Shown here: positions 34,901 through 43,043 of the stretch, one piece after another
How positions within the stretch are numbered: position 1 is the stretch's first letter
Layout: each line of letters starts with the position of its first letter
Assembly: GCA_041591895.1 (NCBI GenBank)
Contig: JBFHRE010000001.1
Coordinates: 1 to 64,000, forward strand
Reading direction: 5' to 3'
From: JBFHRE01 sp041591895
GTDB taxonomy: Bacteria; Actinomycetota; Acidimicrobiia; Spongiisociales; ZC4RG35
Length of the DNA stretch: 64,000 bases
Made by a program: the position numbers and the translations under genes
The notes under the pieces: generated by a model
Databases searched by the model: none
Told to the model about the DNA's origin: nothing
Seen by the model: the letters and a program-made list of their open reading frames with translations, nothing else

Positions 34901-35151
34901 CGTCGCTCTACCCGGTATCCCCGCATGGTCCAGTAGCGAGGGACCACGTCCTTGATGACGCCGGCAAGGATGTGGCCGTAGTGGGGGCTCCCGTTGGCGA
35001 ATGGTGGTCCGTCGTAGAACACGTACTCGTTGTCGGCGGAGCGCATTCGAACCGACTCTGCGAAGGCATCCATCGAGTCCCAGAGGTCCAGCACCTCGAG
35101 TTCGAGGGCCGGGAGATCGACCTTCGGATCGACGCGGCGGAAATCGGACAA
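31999..35151 (-). CDS. ileS: Isoleucyl-tRNA synthetase
   Basis: A class I synthetase of 1050 residues that charges tRNA-Ile. The HIGH motif is HYGH (57-60, in FANGSPHYGH), the KMSKS motif is in DGRKMSKSLRN, the editing domain holds TTPWTLPGN, and Cys pairs (CDAC, CVSC) may bind zinc. Length and sequence resemble the longer, eukaryote-like type of IleS. The frame is open to 35367, but the TTG at 35151 with GGAG 6 nt upstream gives the family N-terminus; the extension would run antisense over the next gene. No T-box is visible upstream. Confidence 0.94.
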   Translation of the reverse strand: MSDFRRVDPKVDLPALELEVLDLWDSMDAFAESVRMRSADNEYVFYDGPPFANGSPHYGHILAGVIKDVVPRYWTMRGYRVERRFGWDTHGLPVEMEVEKELGISGPQQIADFGIGRFNEACRALVENTAEEWATMVRRVGRWVDMDNDYKTMDPDFMESVWWVFKRLWDKGLIYRDFKVLPYSWGATTPLSNFEVNLGGYKDVDDPAITVKLEVVDGSGPTRAGDHLLIWTTTPWTLPGNLAVAVGSEIEYAAVVVGSERHWLAVSRLGAYGIDESRVIERAVGRDLLGTSYVPPFDYFGGERDRGAFRVIDSDDVTTEEGTGLVHMAPAYGEADFIALQAAGLDVLVDPVDLGGNFTDAVPEVAGLNIKAADKILLELLTEKGLIVRNERIRHPYPFCYRTGTPLMYKAIPTWFVNVESFRDRMVELNQQIHWVPEYVGDKRFGNWLADARDWAISRNRYWGSCIPVWICDACDETVCIGSLDELEQRSGARVDDLHKHVVDPVTWPCVSCDGTMRRTPEVLDCWFESGSMPYAQIHYPFDNKDRFESSFPAQFIAEGLDQTRGWFYTLHVLSAALFDEPAFRNCVVNGLVLAEDGRKMSKSLRNYPDPAEVFDSHGADALRAFLINSPVLRAEPLRFSEEGVRHVVRSVLLPLWNTYSFFTTYAEADSITLDDIRSAPAPGDRPELDRWILSVLQSLIEEINSRMEGYYLYDVVPPTLSFIDDLTNWYVRRSRRRFWSARGSDDADKMSAFATLYEVLTTFAKVLAPVLPFITERLYQDLVAAHDPAAPKSVHHCDFPAADESLIDRDLEAAIDTVRTVVQLGHSLRKRHNLKVRQPLERAVVLSHDPTVPAVVMSHQQLIADELNVRHVITQADESALVDLSAKCDFRKLGPRLGPRMKVVAAAVEDLGNEELERLLDGATLEVAGEPLTIDDVIVSRSAREGTVVETAGDIGVALDTTLTDDLVDEGRAREIVSVIQNLRKDADLAVSDRIRVRWSTTESALSRVIERHADTISAEVLAEEFVPDDLVAAYEIDGLAFGLAISRV

Positions 35152-35232
35152 GAGCAGCTCCAAACTGGACGGCGGGGAATGGTAACGAGCTCCCCGTTGG
35201 GGGCCGGATTGTATTTCGTGCACAATCGACCG

Positions 35233-35517
35233 ATGCCGACATGGCTCAGCGACGAAGAAGGTGCGGTGCTGCTCACACTGTGGGTAGTCCCAGGAGCATC
35301 GCGAACCGAGATCGCCGGTGCCCATGGGAGGGCATTGAAAGTCCGGGTCGCGGCGGCGCCGGAGCATGGGCGAGCCAATCGGGCCCTGATCGCGTTCTTG
35401 GAAGAACGGTTGAGGCCCGCACGTGTCGAACTGTCGTCCGGCCTATCGGTGCGGTCGAAGATGGCCACCGTAACGGGAATGGAATCGGGCGAAGTCGAGC
35501 GTCGGCTGTCCATGTAG
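35233..35517 (+). CDS. DUF167 (YggU) family protein
   Basis: A 94-residue protein with the YggU/DUF167 pattern: LWVVPGASRTEIAGAHG, LKVRVAAAPEHGRANRAL and a C-terminal SVRSKMATVTG. The family is universal and of unknown function. It is divergent from ileS with an 81-nt gap. A CACAAT hexamer lies 6 nt before the ATG, so the mRNA may be leaderless. In other actinomycetes this gene is near divIVA and ileS as well. Confidence 0.88.
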   Translation: MPTWLSDEEGAVLLTLWVVPGASRTEIAGAHGRALKVRVAAAPEHGRANRALIAFLEERLRPARVELSSGLSVRSKMATVTGMESGEVERRLSM

Positions 35518-35563
35518 ACGCAGTGGGCTGTTATCGTGCGGCGCCGCCTGAAGGGAGGGCGAG

Positions 35564-35935
35564 ATGGCCAGGTTGTTGGCAAAGACAACGCTCAACAAGT
35601 TCAAGACCCAGCTCGACGAGGAGCGCCAGCGCCTCACAGAACTCATCGCCGAACACGAGCAGGAGCGGGAAGAGGCGCGTCAGTCCGAGACGTCGGCCGA
35701 TCGCAGCCCCGATCCGGGGAGTGCCGACGCAGGGTCGATGAAGTTCGAGTACGAGAAAGAGCTGTCGATCGAGAAAAACCTCCAAGACCTGCTCCACAAG
35801 GTGGAGCACGCGCTCGTTCGGGTGGAGCAGGGCACCTACGGGGTTTGCGAGAGCTGCGGAGACGCAATCCCGGTGGCGAGGCTGGAGGTCCTGCCTTACG
35901 CCACGTTCTGCGTCTCGTGCGCCCAGAAGAACTGA
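35564..35935 (+). CDS. DksA/TraR-type zinc-finger protein
   Basis: The 123-residue protein has a long N-terminal helical region (residues 1-85, hairpin-like) and a C-terminal C4 zinc finger, CESCGD...CVSC. This is the DksA/TraR fold. Proteins of this type act in the secondary channel of RNA polymerase or, in Gram-positives, have unclear roles. The acidic tip residues needed for ppGpp-type action cannot be verified by eye. GGGAGGGCG directly upstream supports the ATG at 35564. lspA follows after 14 nt. Confidence 0.88.
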   Translation: MARLLAKTTLNKFKTQLDEERQRLTELIAEHEQEREEARQSETSADRSPDPGSADAGSMKFEYEKELSIEKNLQDLLHKVEHALVRVEQGTYGVCESCGDAIPVARLEVLPYATFCVSCAQKN

Positions 35936-35949
35936 GCCCGCCGGCCGCG

Positions 35950-36438
35950 ATGCCCCCATGGGGCGGGAGAGCGGGAGTCGCTCTGGCCGTCGTCGTGGCG
36001 ACGGTCGGCGTCGTTCTCGACCTCGTGACGAAGCGGTTGTCGGCGATCCATTTCGTCGACCGGCCCATCGAGATCATCCCGGGCGTTCTCACGTTCACGT
36101 ACGGCGAGAACCCCGGAGCCGCATTCTCGATGTTCCAGGACGGGGGTACCCTGTTGGGCGTGGCCGCGCTCGTGGCTGTTGGCGTGATTCTCTGGTCTGT
36201 GCGCCAGCCACGACCGACGCTCGAGGTGGTAGGACTCGGATTGATCATGGGTGGGGCAGTCGGAAACCTCGTGGATCGGATCGCCCGCGGCGAGGGTCTG
36301 CTCGACGGCCACGTGATCGATTGGATCCAATTCCCCAACTTCCCGGTGTTCAACCTGGCCGACTCTGGAATCACTGTCGGTGTCGTACTGATGATCATCG
36401 CCGCCTGGCAGGCCTCGAGACAGGCAGAACGAGGGTGA
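35950..36438 (+). CDS. lspA: Prolipoprotein signal peptidase (signal peptidase II)
   Basis: A 162-residue protein with four membrane helices that cleaves lipoprotein signal peptides after diacylglyceryl transfer. The conserved segments NPGAAFSM, GGAVGNLVDRIARG and VFNLADSGITVG contain the two catalytic Asp residues. I use the ATG at 35950; a second ATG lies three codons later, while the frame upstream is not lspA-like. Its stop overlaps the next gene as GTGA. Confidence 0.95.
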   Translation: MPPWGGRAGVALAVVVATVGVVLDLVTKRLSAIHFVDRPIEIIPGVLTFTYGENPGAAFSMFQDGGTLLGVAALVAVGVILWSVRQPRPTLEVVGLGLIMGGAVGNLVDRIARGEGLLDGHVIDWIQFPNFPVFNLADSGITVGVVLMIIAAWQASRQAERG

Positions 36439-37331
36439 AAACCGCCACCGTGCCCTCCGATCTCGACGGCGAACGCGCCGATCGCGTGCTTTCCGTGTTG
36501 GCGGGCGTCAGCCGCGCCGCAGCCCGCTCCATGGTCGTCGGCGGTCACGTCAGCGCCGACGGACTGGTTGTGGCGCCGAAGACCAAATTGAAGGAAGGGG
36601 CGCTGCTCGTGTACCCGGAGCCGGAGGCGGAGGCTGCCCTCCAGCCCGAGCCGGTCGATTTCGGTGTTGCCTACGAGGACGAATGGCTGATTGTGGTCGA
36701 CAAACCGCCAGGCCTGGTTGTCCACCCGGGAGCCGGCCGCAGGAGCGGCACCCTCGCCTCCGGTCTTCTCCACGCCTACCCCGACCTCGAAGGTGTCGGG
36801 GACTCCGGGCGGTGGGGAATCGTCCACCGGCTGGATCGGGACACGTCTGGCCTCATGATCGTGGCTCGAACGCCGGAGGTGCACACGAGCCTGACTCGGG
36901 CTCTCGCTCGCCGCCGGATCGAGCGTCTCTATTGGGCGCTCGTCATCGGGGTGATCGACATGAAGAACGGGACGATCGATGCGCCGATCGGGACCGACCC
37001 GGTCGACCGCCGCAAACGCAAGGTCACGGTCGGCGGACGTCCGGCTCGAACCCACTATCGGGTGGTCGAGCGTTTCGATGATGTGACCCTCCTCCAGGTT
37101 CGGCTCGAGACAGGGCGCACCCACCAGATCAGAGTTCACCTGGCGGCGATCGAACATCCAGTGCTCGGCGACCCCTGGTACGGCCGCCCGTGGCGGGTGG
37201 AGGCACCCCGTGTGTTTCTCCATGCCGGAACGCTCCGATTCGACCATCCGGTCACCGGTGACCCGCTGGAGGTGAACTCGCCTCTTGCGGGAGATCTCCA
37301 GGGGGTCCTCGATTCGCTCCAGGGCAACTGA
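36435..37331 (+). CDS. rluD: RluD-type large-subunit pseudouridine synthase
   Basis: The 298-residue enzyme has an N-terminal S4 RNA-binding domain (about residues 14-60) and a RluA-family catalytic domain with the active-site Asp in HRLDRDTSGLMIVA. GRTHQIRVHLA and HAGTLRFDHPVTG are further family motifs. It makes pseudouridines in 23S rRNA, by analogy with RluD; the exact positions are inferred. The GTG start overlaps the lspA stop, the common lspA-rluD pairing. Confidence 0.93.
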   Translation: MKTATVPSDLDGERADRVLSVLAGVSRAAARSMVVGGHVSADGLVVAPKTKLKEGALLVYPEPEAEAALQPEPVDFGVAYEDEWLIVVDKPPGLVVHPGAGRRSGTLASGLLHAYPDLEGVGDSGRWGIVHRLDRDTSGLMIVARTPEVHTSLTRALARRRIERLYWALVIGVIDMKNGTIDAPIGTDPVDRRKRKVTVGGRPARTHYRVVERFDDVTLLQVRLETGRTHQIRVHLAAIEHPVLGDPWYGRPWRVEAPRVFLHAGTLRFDHPVTGDPLEVNSPLAGDLQGVLDSLQGN

Positions 37332-37337
37332 CAGCGC

Positions 37338-38363
37338 CTAGGAGCCGGCGAAGAACCAGGTGGCGTCCTCGTATAGGGCAGGGTCGAGCGTGCGGGGCGT
37401 GGCACAAGCCGCAGCCAAATCGACTTCGACGATCTCGGAGCCGCGCAGGGCGACCATGACCCCGGATGCGCCGTTCATCGCCGACTCGGCGGCCCGCACG
37501 CCCATTCGGGTGGCGAGCACTCGGTCGAAAGCAGTGGGGGTGCCGCCCCGCTGGAGATGCCCGAGCACCGTGACCCGCGTCTCGTAGCCCGTAAGTCGCT
37601 CCAGTTCGGCACCCACGAAGATGCCCACCCCTCCGAGGCGCTCGAAGCCAAATGCGTCCCGCCCCTGCTCAATGGTCGCACCGGTGGGCGACGGTGTCCC
37701 TTCGGCCACGACCACGATCGAATACGTGCTGCCTCGCTCATGGCGCCGCCGGATCCGTTCGGCGACCTCGCCGATGTCGTAGTCCTGCTCCGGGACCAGG
37801 ATGATCTCCGCCCCTCCTGCCATGCCGGCGGCGGCGGCGATCCACCCTGCCGTGCGCCCCATCACCTCGACGACCATGATCCGGTTGTGTGCCTCGGCCG
37901 TGGTGGTGAGCCGATCGATGGCATCCGTGACGATCTGAACGGCGGTGTCGAACCCGAATGTGACGTCGGTGCCCCCGATGTCATTGTCGATGGTCTTGGG
38001 AACACCGACCACGCCGAGTCCCTCCTTCCCGAGACGGGCGGCGGTCCGCAACGAACCGTCGCCGCCGACGACGATCACCGAATCGATATCGGCAGCCTCG
38101 ATGGTGGGGCGCAGGGAGGCGAGGCCGTCGCCATGGACGTAGGGATCGATGCGTGAGGTGCCGAGGACCGTCCCGCCGCGCCCGATCAGACCCCGGACGT
38201 CGTCGCGGCCGAGCGGCCGCCATTTCCCCTCCAGCAGGCCCTGCCAACCGTTGAGGATCCCCACGGTCCGCACATCGGCACCGGCGCACCGTCCCACCAC
38301 CGCCCGAATCACTGCGTTGAGGCCGGGGCAGTCGCCGCCGGCGGTGAGGATGCCGATCGCCAT
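37338..38363 (-). CDS. pfkA: 6-phosphofructokinase
   Basis: A 341-residue PfkA-family kinase. The phosphate loop is GILTAGGDCPGLNA, the donor site is VVGGDGSLR and the catalytic segment is PKTIDNDI. The Gly after GGD is the ATP-type residue, while the Lys of PKTIDND is more typical of pyrophosphate enzymes. This hybrid (G, K) is known from actinomycete PFKs that use ATP, so ATP is the likely donor. ATG at 38363 is preferred over a GTG at 38369. It converges on rluD with a 6-nt gap. Confidence 0.92.
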   Translation of the reverse strand: MAIGILTAGGDCPGLNAVIRAVVGRCAGADVRTVGILNGWQGLLEGKWRPLGRDDVRGLIGRGGTVLGTSRIDPYVHGDGLASLRPTIEAADIDSVIVVGGDGSLRTAARLGKEGLGVVGVPKTIDNDIGGTDVTFGFDTAVQIVTDAIDRLTTTAEAHNRIMVVEVMGRTAGWIAAAAGMAGGAEIILVPEQDYDIGEVAERIRRRHERGSTYSIVVVAEGTPSPTGATIEQGRDAFGFERLGGVGIFVGAELERLTGYETRVTVLGHLQRGGTPTAFDRVLATRMGVRAAESAMNGASGVMVALRGSEIVEVDLAAACATPRTLDPALYEDATWFFAGS

Positions 38364-38396
38364 CGGCACAACGTATCACCTCGGCTACCACCCGAG

Positions 38397-39266
38397 ATGA
38401 GTTGGGGTGCGACCGCGGTACCCTTGGCATTCGTGGAAGACCCCGTCATCACTGCTTGCTACCGGCACGCCGATCGCCCGACCGCACTGTCCTGCTCGGA
38501 GTGCGGCCGGTTGATCTGTGGCGAATGCTCTACCCAGGCGTCGGTCGGTCAGCGATGTCCGGAGTGTCTACGAGAACAAGGCCGCCAGGTGATCATCCAC
38601 GGTCGCCGGATCCGCCAGCGCCCCGGTTTCGCGGATGCGCCCGTGACCTATTCGCTGATCGCGATTGCGGTGGCGCTGTATCTGATGTCGCGAGTGCAGC
38701 CGGCTTTGTGGGCCGACATCGCCGACCGCCTTGCGATGTGGAACCTGGGCATCGCCGAGGGGGAGTGGTGGCGAATGCTCACGGTCGTGTTTCTGCATGG
38801 CGGCCTGCTCCATGTGGCGTTCAACTCATTGCTCTTGTACCAACTTGGGCTTCAATTGGAGCGACAGGTGGGGTCGGTGCGGTATGCCGTCATGTTCTTC
38901 GCCACGGCCATCGCCGGTTCGGCGGCCGCCTTCTTCCTCGGTAAACCCGGGGACGTCGGTGTCGGCATGTCGGGAGCCGTGTTCGGGATCGTCGGGGTGT
39001 GGCTGGCCTCCGGATACCGGCACCGAAACACCGCTCAGGGCCGCAGGATCCTCGACCAGTTGACCGGTTTGGTGCTCCTGAATGCAATCGTCCCGTTCGT
39101 GGTTCCCCGGGTCTCATGGCAGGCTCACCTGGGAGGCCTCGCCGGCGGCTTCTTGCTGGGACAGATGTGGTCGGCGCTCGGTCGGTCCGGGTGGTCCACC
39201 GCTGCCGCCCAGCTGGTCAGTGGCGTGCTGGCGGCCGCTCTGCTGGTGGTCGCCACCCAGCTCTGA
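38397..39266 (+). CDS. Rhomboid family intramembrane serine protease with N-terminal zinc finger
   Basis: Up to 289 residues. The N-terminal 60 residues hold a B-box-like zinc finger with Cys/His ligands (CYRH, CSECGRLICGEC, CPEC). A rhomboid domain of six or seven membrane helices follows, with the catalytic Ser in GMSGAVFG and the His in WQAHLGGLAGG; the dyad is intact. The ATG at 38397 gives the longest form; a GTG at 38433 lies 8 nt after a TACCCT box and may be the true, leaderless start. Substrate unknown. Confidence 0.9.
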   Translation: MSWGATAVPLAFVEDPVITACYRHADRPTALSCSECGRLICGECSTQASVGQRCPECLREQGRQVIIHGRRIRQRPGFADAPVTYSLIAIAVALYLMSRVQPALWADIADRLAMWNLGIAEGEWWRMLTVVFLHGGLLHVAFNSLLLYQLGLQLERQVGSVRYAVMFFATAIAGSAAAFFLGKPGDVGVGMSGAVFGIVGVWLASGYRHRNTAQGRRILDQLTGLVLLNAIVPFVVPRVSWQAHLGGLAGGFLLGQMWSALGRSGWSTAAAQLVSGVLAAALLVVATQL

Positions 39267-39372
39267 GTCCGGCGCCAGGAGTCGCGGCAAGCTGCTTTTC
39301 GCGACCAGGTTCCCCCTTGCCGCGGATGCTATGTTCGGGTGTTCCATAATGACATCGTTGTAAGTCCGTCCG

Positions 39373-42300
39373 ATGAGCCGATCGTTCGCCCACCTCCACG
39401 TTCACACCGAGTTCTCGATGCTGGACGGCGCCGCGCGGGTCAGCGACGTCACCAAGGCCGCCGCAGCCGACGGGCAACCGGCCATCGCCATCACCGATCA
39501 CGGCAACCTGTATGGCGTGGTCGACTTCTACCGGGCGGCCCGAAAGAACGGCGTCAAGCCGATTCTGGGTATCGAGGCGTACACGACCCCTGGATCGCGC
39601 TTCGAGCGTCCTCCTCGGGGCGGAGATCGACACCACCTTCTTCTCATGGCGGAGTCGAACGAGGGCTATCGAAACCTGGTCCAGCTGTCCTCCAGGGCGT
39701 ACCTCGAGGGCTACTACTACAAGCCGCGGATGGACAAGGAGTTGCTCTCGGCCCATTCGAAGGGCCTCATTGCAACCTCGGCGTGCCTGGGAGGCGAGGT
39801 CGCCAAATGGCTTGCTCCCGACGCCTCGCGGGAAGAAGGCAACCAGCGATCAGATCGCGATTTCGATGCTGCGCTGGGCGCCGCCGCCGAACTCCAGGAC
39901 ATCTTCGGCAAGGACAACTTCTTCATCGAGCTCCAGGATCACGGGATCGAGGCCCAGCGGCGGATCCTCCCCGACCTGGTGGAGATCGGCAAGCGCCTCG
40001 GGGCACCGCTGGTCGCCACCAATGATGCCCACTACACCAGTCAGTCCGAGGCAGAGGCACACGACGTGCTGCTGTGTATCCAGACCGGCGCCAACATCGA
40101 CGAGCCCAATCGCTTCCGTTTCGACGGCGTCGACCATCATCTGAAGACCGCCGCCGAGATGCGCGCCCTGTTTCCCGAGGCCGAGTACCCCGGTGCGTGT
40201 GACAACACGCTCTGGATTGCCGAGCGGGCCGAGGTCGACATCGAGTTCGGGAACATCCTGCTGCCGGCGTTCCCCGTGCCGGACGGCCACACCGAGCAGT
40301 CCTACCTGGAGAAATTGGTGTTCGAGGGTGCCAAGGATCGCTACGGAGATCCCCTTCCCGAGGAGGTCCGGGCTCGGATCGCGCTCGAGATCGGGGTCAT
40401 CGGTGAGATGGGCTTCCCGGCATACTTCCTGATCGTCTGGGATCTGATCCGCTACGCCCGCGAGAACGGCATCCGCACCGGTCCCGGTCGTGGTTCGGCA
40501 GCCGGGTCCATCATCGCCTATTGCCTGCGGATCACCGATCTCGACCCCCTCCGGTACGGAATGATCTTCGAGCGATTCCTCAACCCTGGTCGCAAGCAGA
40601 TGCCCGACATCGACATGGACTTCGATGAGCGGTACCGGGCCGATGTCATCCGGTACGCGGCCGAGAAGTACGGCTCGGATCACGTCGCCCAGATCATCAC
40701 GTTCGCCACCATCAAGGGTCGCCAGGCCATCCGGGACGCCGCCCGGGTGTTCGGTTATCCCTACGCGGTCGGCGACCGAATCGCCAAAGCGATGCCGCAG
40801 GCCATCCTCGGGAAAGAGGCGTCGCTCGACCAGTGCTTCGAGGAGCCGGGCCCGGACTCCGACGCCGACATCAAGGACTGGTACGCGGCTGCCACCGAGC
40901 TGCGCCAGATGTACGCGGCGGAGCCGGAGGTCAAGCGAGTCATCGACGCCGCCAAGGGGCTCGAAGGGTTGCGGCGTCAGGACTCGATCCATGCTGCGGC
41001 GGTGGTTATCACCCCGAAGCCGATCACCGAGATCATCCCGATCCAGCAGAAGGGGGACGGAGCCGAAGTCGTCACACAGTTCGAAATGGGGGCCGTTGAA
41101 GCGCTGGGGCTCCTTAAGATGGACTTCCTGGGCCTTCGAAACCTCTCCACGATCGAGCGCTGTCTCGAGCTGGTGAAGAAGACCCACGGCGTCGACGTCG
41201 ACATCGACAACGTCCCGCTCGACGACCAGAAGACGTTCGAGCTCCTGAGGCGAGCCGACACCATCGGAGTGTTCCAGTTGGAAGGCACCAACATGCGGGC
41301 GCTGATCCGGGCTCTCCAGCCGGAGGTCTTCGAGCACATCATCGCCGTCAACGCCCTCTACCGACCGGGCCCGATGGGCCAGAACATGCACTTCGAGTAC
41401 GCCGACCGCAAGAACGGACGCAAGCCCGTCTCGTACCCGCATCCGGCAACGGAGCCATTCCTCGAGTCGACCTACGGGATCATCACCTACCAGGAACAGG
41501 TGATGCAGGTGGCTCGAGATCTCGCCGGGTACTCGATGGCGGAGGCGGACAACCTGCGCAAAGCGATGGGCAAGAAGATCAAATCGGTGATGGACGCCGA
41601 GAGGGAGAAGTTCGTCGCCGGATGTGTTGCCAACGGTCACCCGGAGAAGCTCGGCAGGGACCTGTGGGATTCCGTCGAGCCGTTCGCCGGGTACGGATTC
41701 AACCTGTCGCACTCGGCGTGTTACGCCTATGTGGCGTTCCAGACCGCCTTTCTGAAGGCCCACTACCCGGCCGAATACATGGCCGCGCTCCTCACGTCGA
41801 CCAAGCGGGACAAGGACCGCACGGCCCTGTATCTCAACGAGTGCCGCTCGATGGGCGTGGACGTTCTGGTTCCCGATGTCAACGAGTCCGATGTCGACTT
41901 CACCGTGTCCGACGGAAAGATCCGATTCGGGATGTCGGCCGTCCGCAACGTGGGCGAGGGGGTGGTCGAGAAGATCATCGACGCTCGGGCAGACGGTCCG
42001 TTCGAGAGCTTCCTCGACTTCTGTGAGCGAGTCGACATCGACGCCCTCAACCGCAGGACGATCGAGTCGCTGATCAAGGCGGGGGCGTTCGACCAGCTGG
42101 TACCCAGCCGCAAGGCACTCTTCCTGGGATTCGAAGCGGCCGTCGAGGCGGTGATCACGAGGCGTCGCAACGAGGAAATGGGCCAGTTCTCGCTGTTCGG
42201 TGCCGAATCGAGTGTCCACCAGCCGGTGAACCTGGACCTCGGCGCCGAGGAGTGGTCCCAGAAGACGAAGCTCGGGTTCGAGAAAGAGATGCTCGGTCTC

Positions 42301-42873
42301 TACATCTCCGATCATCCATTGCTGGGTGCTGCGTCGTCACTGCGAGCGTCGGGAGCGGCGAAGGTTCCCTCCCTGTGGGACATGGCCGACGGAGCCAACG
42401 TCGTTTTGGGCGGAATCGTCTCCGGCATCACGCGTCGCACGACTCGAGACGGCAAGCTGATGCTCTTCTTCGGCCTCGAAGACCTCGAAGGGGCGGTGGA
42501 GGTGTTGTGTTACCCGAGGACGGTGTCCGAGGTGGGTCAACTGGTGCAGGAGGATGCGATCCTGATAGTCGAAGGCAGGCTCGACCATCGCGGCGAGGAC
42601 ATCAAGGTGATAGCTCGCAGTCTCCGTGAGTTGGCGGTCCACACCGACAGCTCGCTCCGCCTGGAGGTTCCGGCCACACGGATGTCGATGGACACCGTCA
42701 CCCGTCTGAAGGGGATCCTGGTGAATCACCCCGGGACCGCTCCGGTCATGCTCCATATGGTGAATGGGGTGTCACACAAGGTGCTGAAACTGTCCGACGA
42801 ATACCGGGTGGAGCTGCGATCGGCGCTCTACGCCGAGTTGAGAGAACTACTCGGGCCACGAGCCGTAGGTTGA
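39373..42873 (+). CDS. dnaE: DNA polymerase III alpha subunit
   Basis: The 1166-residue replicative polymerase. The N-terminal PHP domain (HLHVHTEFSMLDG, ITDHGNLYG) retains the His/Asp metal ligands, so it may have proofreading nuclease activity as in actinobacterial DnaE1. The polymerase core has PDIDMDFD at 411-418 and GRGSAAGS before it. A tandem HhH region and a C-terminal OB fold (NVVLGGIVSGITRR) follow. The length and order fit DnaE1 rather than the error-prone DnaE2. A CATAAT -10-like box lies at 39345-39350. Confidence 0.97.
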   Translation: MSRSFAHLHVHTEFSMLDGAARVSDVTKAAAADGQPAIAITDHGNLYGVVDFYRAARKNGVKPILGIEAYTTPGSRFERPPRGGDRHHLLLMAESNEGYRNLVQLSSRAYLEGYYYKPRMDKELLSAHSKGLIATSACLGGEVAKWLAPDASREEGNQRSDRDFDAALGAAAELQDIFGKDNFFIELQDHGIEAQRRILPDLVEIGKRLGAPLVATNDAHYTSQSEAEAHDVLLCIQTGANIDEPNRFRFDGVDHHLKTAAEMRALFPEAEYPGACDNTLWIAERAEVDIEFGNILLPAFPVPDGHTEQSYLEKLVFEGAKDRYGDPLPEEVRARIALEIGVIGEMGFPAYFLIVWDLIRYARENGIRTGPGRGSAAGSIIAYCLRITDLDPLRYGMIFERFLNPGRKQMPDIDMDFDERYRADVIRYAAEKYGSDHVAQIITFATIKGRQAIRDAARVFGYPYAVGDRIAKAMPQAILGKEASLDQCFEEPGPDSDADIKDWYAAATELRQMYAAEPEVKRVIDAAKGLEGLRRQDSIHAAAVVITPKPITEIIPIQQKGDGAEVVTQFEMGAVEALGLLKMDFLGLRNLSTIERCLELVKKTHGVDVDIDNVPLDDQKTFELLRRADTIGVFQLEGTNMRALIRALQPEVFEHIIAVNALYRPGPMGQNMHFEYADRKNGRKPVSYPHPATEPFLESTYGIITYQEQVMQVARDLAGYSMAEADNLRKAMGKKIKSVMDAEREKFVAGCVANGHPEKLGRDLWDSVEPFAGYGFNLSHSACYAYVAFQTAFLKAHYPAEYMAALLTSTKRDKDRTALYLNECRSMGVDVLVPDVNESDVDFTVSDGKIRFGMSAVRNVGEGVVEKIIDARADGPFESFLDFCERVDIDALNRRTIESLIKAGAFDQLVPSRKALFLGFEAAVEAVITRRRNEEMGQFSLFGAESSVHQPVNLDLGAEEWSQKTKLGFEKEMLGLYISDHPLLGAASSLRASGAAKVPSLWDMADGANVVLGGIVSGITRRTTRDGKLMLFFGLEDLEGAVEVLCYPRTVSEVGQLVQEDAILIVEGRLDHRGEDIKVIARSLRELAVHTDSSLRLEVPATRMSMDTVTRLKGILVNHPGTAPVMLHMVNGVSHKVLKLSDEYRVELRSALYAELRELLGPRAVG

Positions 42874-42898
42874 TGGCGGCCGCGGCCGCCAATCAACC
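42868..42898 (+). terminator. Strong palindrome after dnaE, terminator-like
   Basis: The perfect palindrome TGGCGGCCGCGGCCGCCA (42874-42891) begins directly after the dnaE stop. It is extended on both sides by GGTTGA and ATCAACC with a 1-nt bulge, giving about 15 paired bases. There is no U-tract, so this is a GC-type hairpin that may stop RNA polymerase or protect the 3' end. Confidence 0.55.
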
Positions 42899-43010
42899 GG
42901 TCGCGGGTCGCGAGTCCCGAGTCACGGGCCTCCGGCCACCGGCCACCGGCCACGGGCCACCAGCTGCCGGCAAGGCAAACGGGGATCGGGGTGGTTGGGT
43001 TCATCTGTCC
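42899..43010. repeat. Intergenic short-word repeats
   Basis: Iterated words such as GGGTCGCGAGTC and CCGGCCACCGGCCACCGGCC fill the space between dnaE and the convergent ArsA-like gene. The 12-mer GGGTCGCGAGTC recurs in inverted form at 59959-59970. No reading frame here looks like a gene. Confidence 0.45.
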
Positions 43011-43043
43011 TTGAGCGGCCGGGTGACGACCGGGTCGTTGTCG

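Noticed and set aside
35152..35232. Possible T-box leader for ileS, as known in other actinomycetes.
   Set aside because: Only 81 nt separate ileS from the divergent gene and I see no T-box core (AGGGTGGNACCGCG-like) on the minus strand. The leader is too short for a T-box.
35152..35367. Extension of ileS upstream to 35367.
   Set aside because: The extra 72 residues are unlike any IleS N-terminus, would overlap the DUF167 gene on the other strand, and the TTG at 35151 has a good ribosome-binding site.
39850..42315. Long open frame of 821 codons on the minus strand opposite dnaE, and similar long frames opposite ftsI, mraY and polA.
   Set aside because: These are codon-bias shadows of GC-rich genes: they lack recognisable domains, have Arg/His/Asp/Val-skewed composition and lie fully antisense to certain genes.
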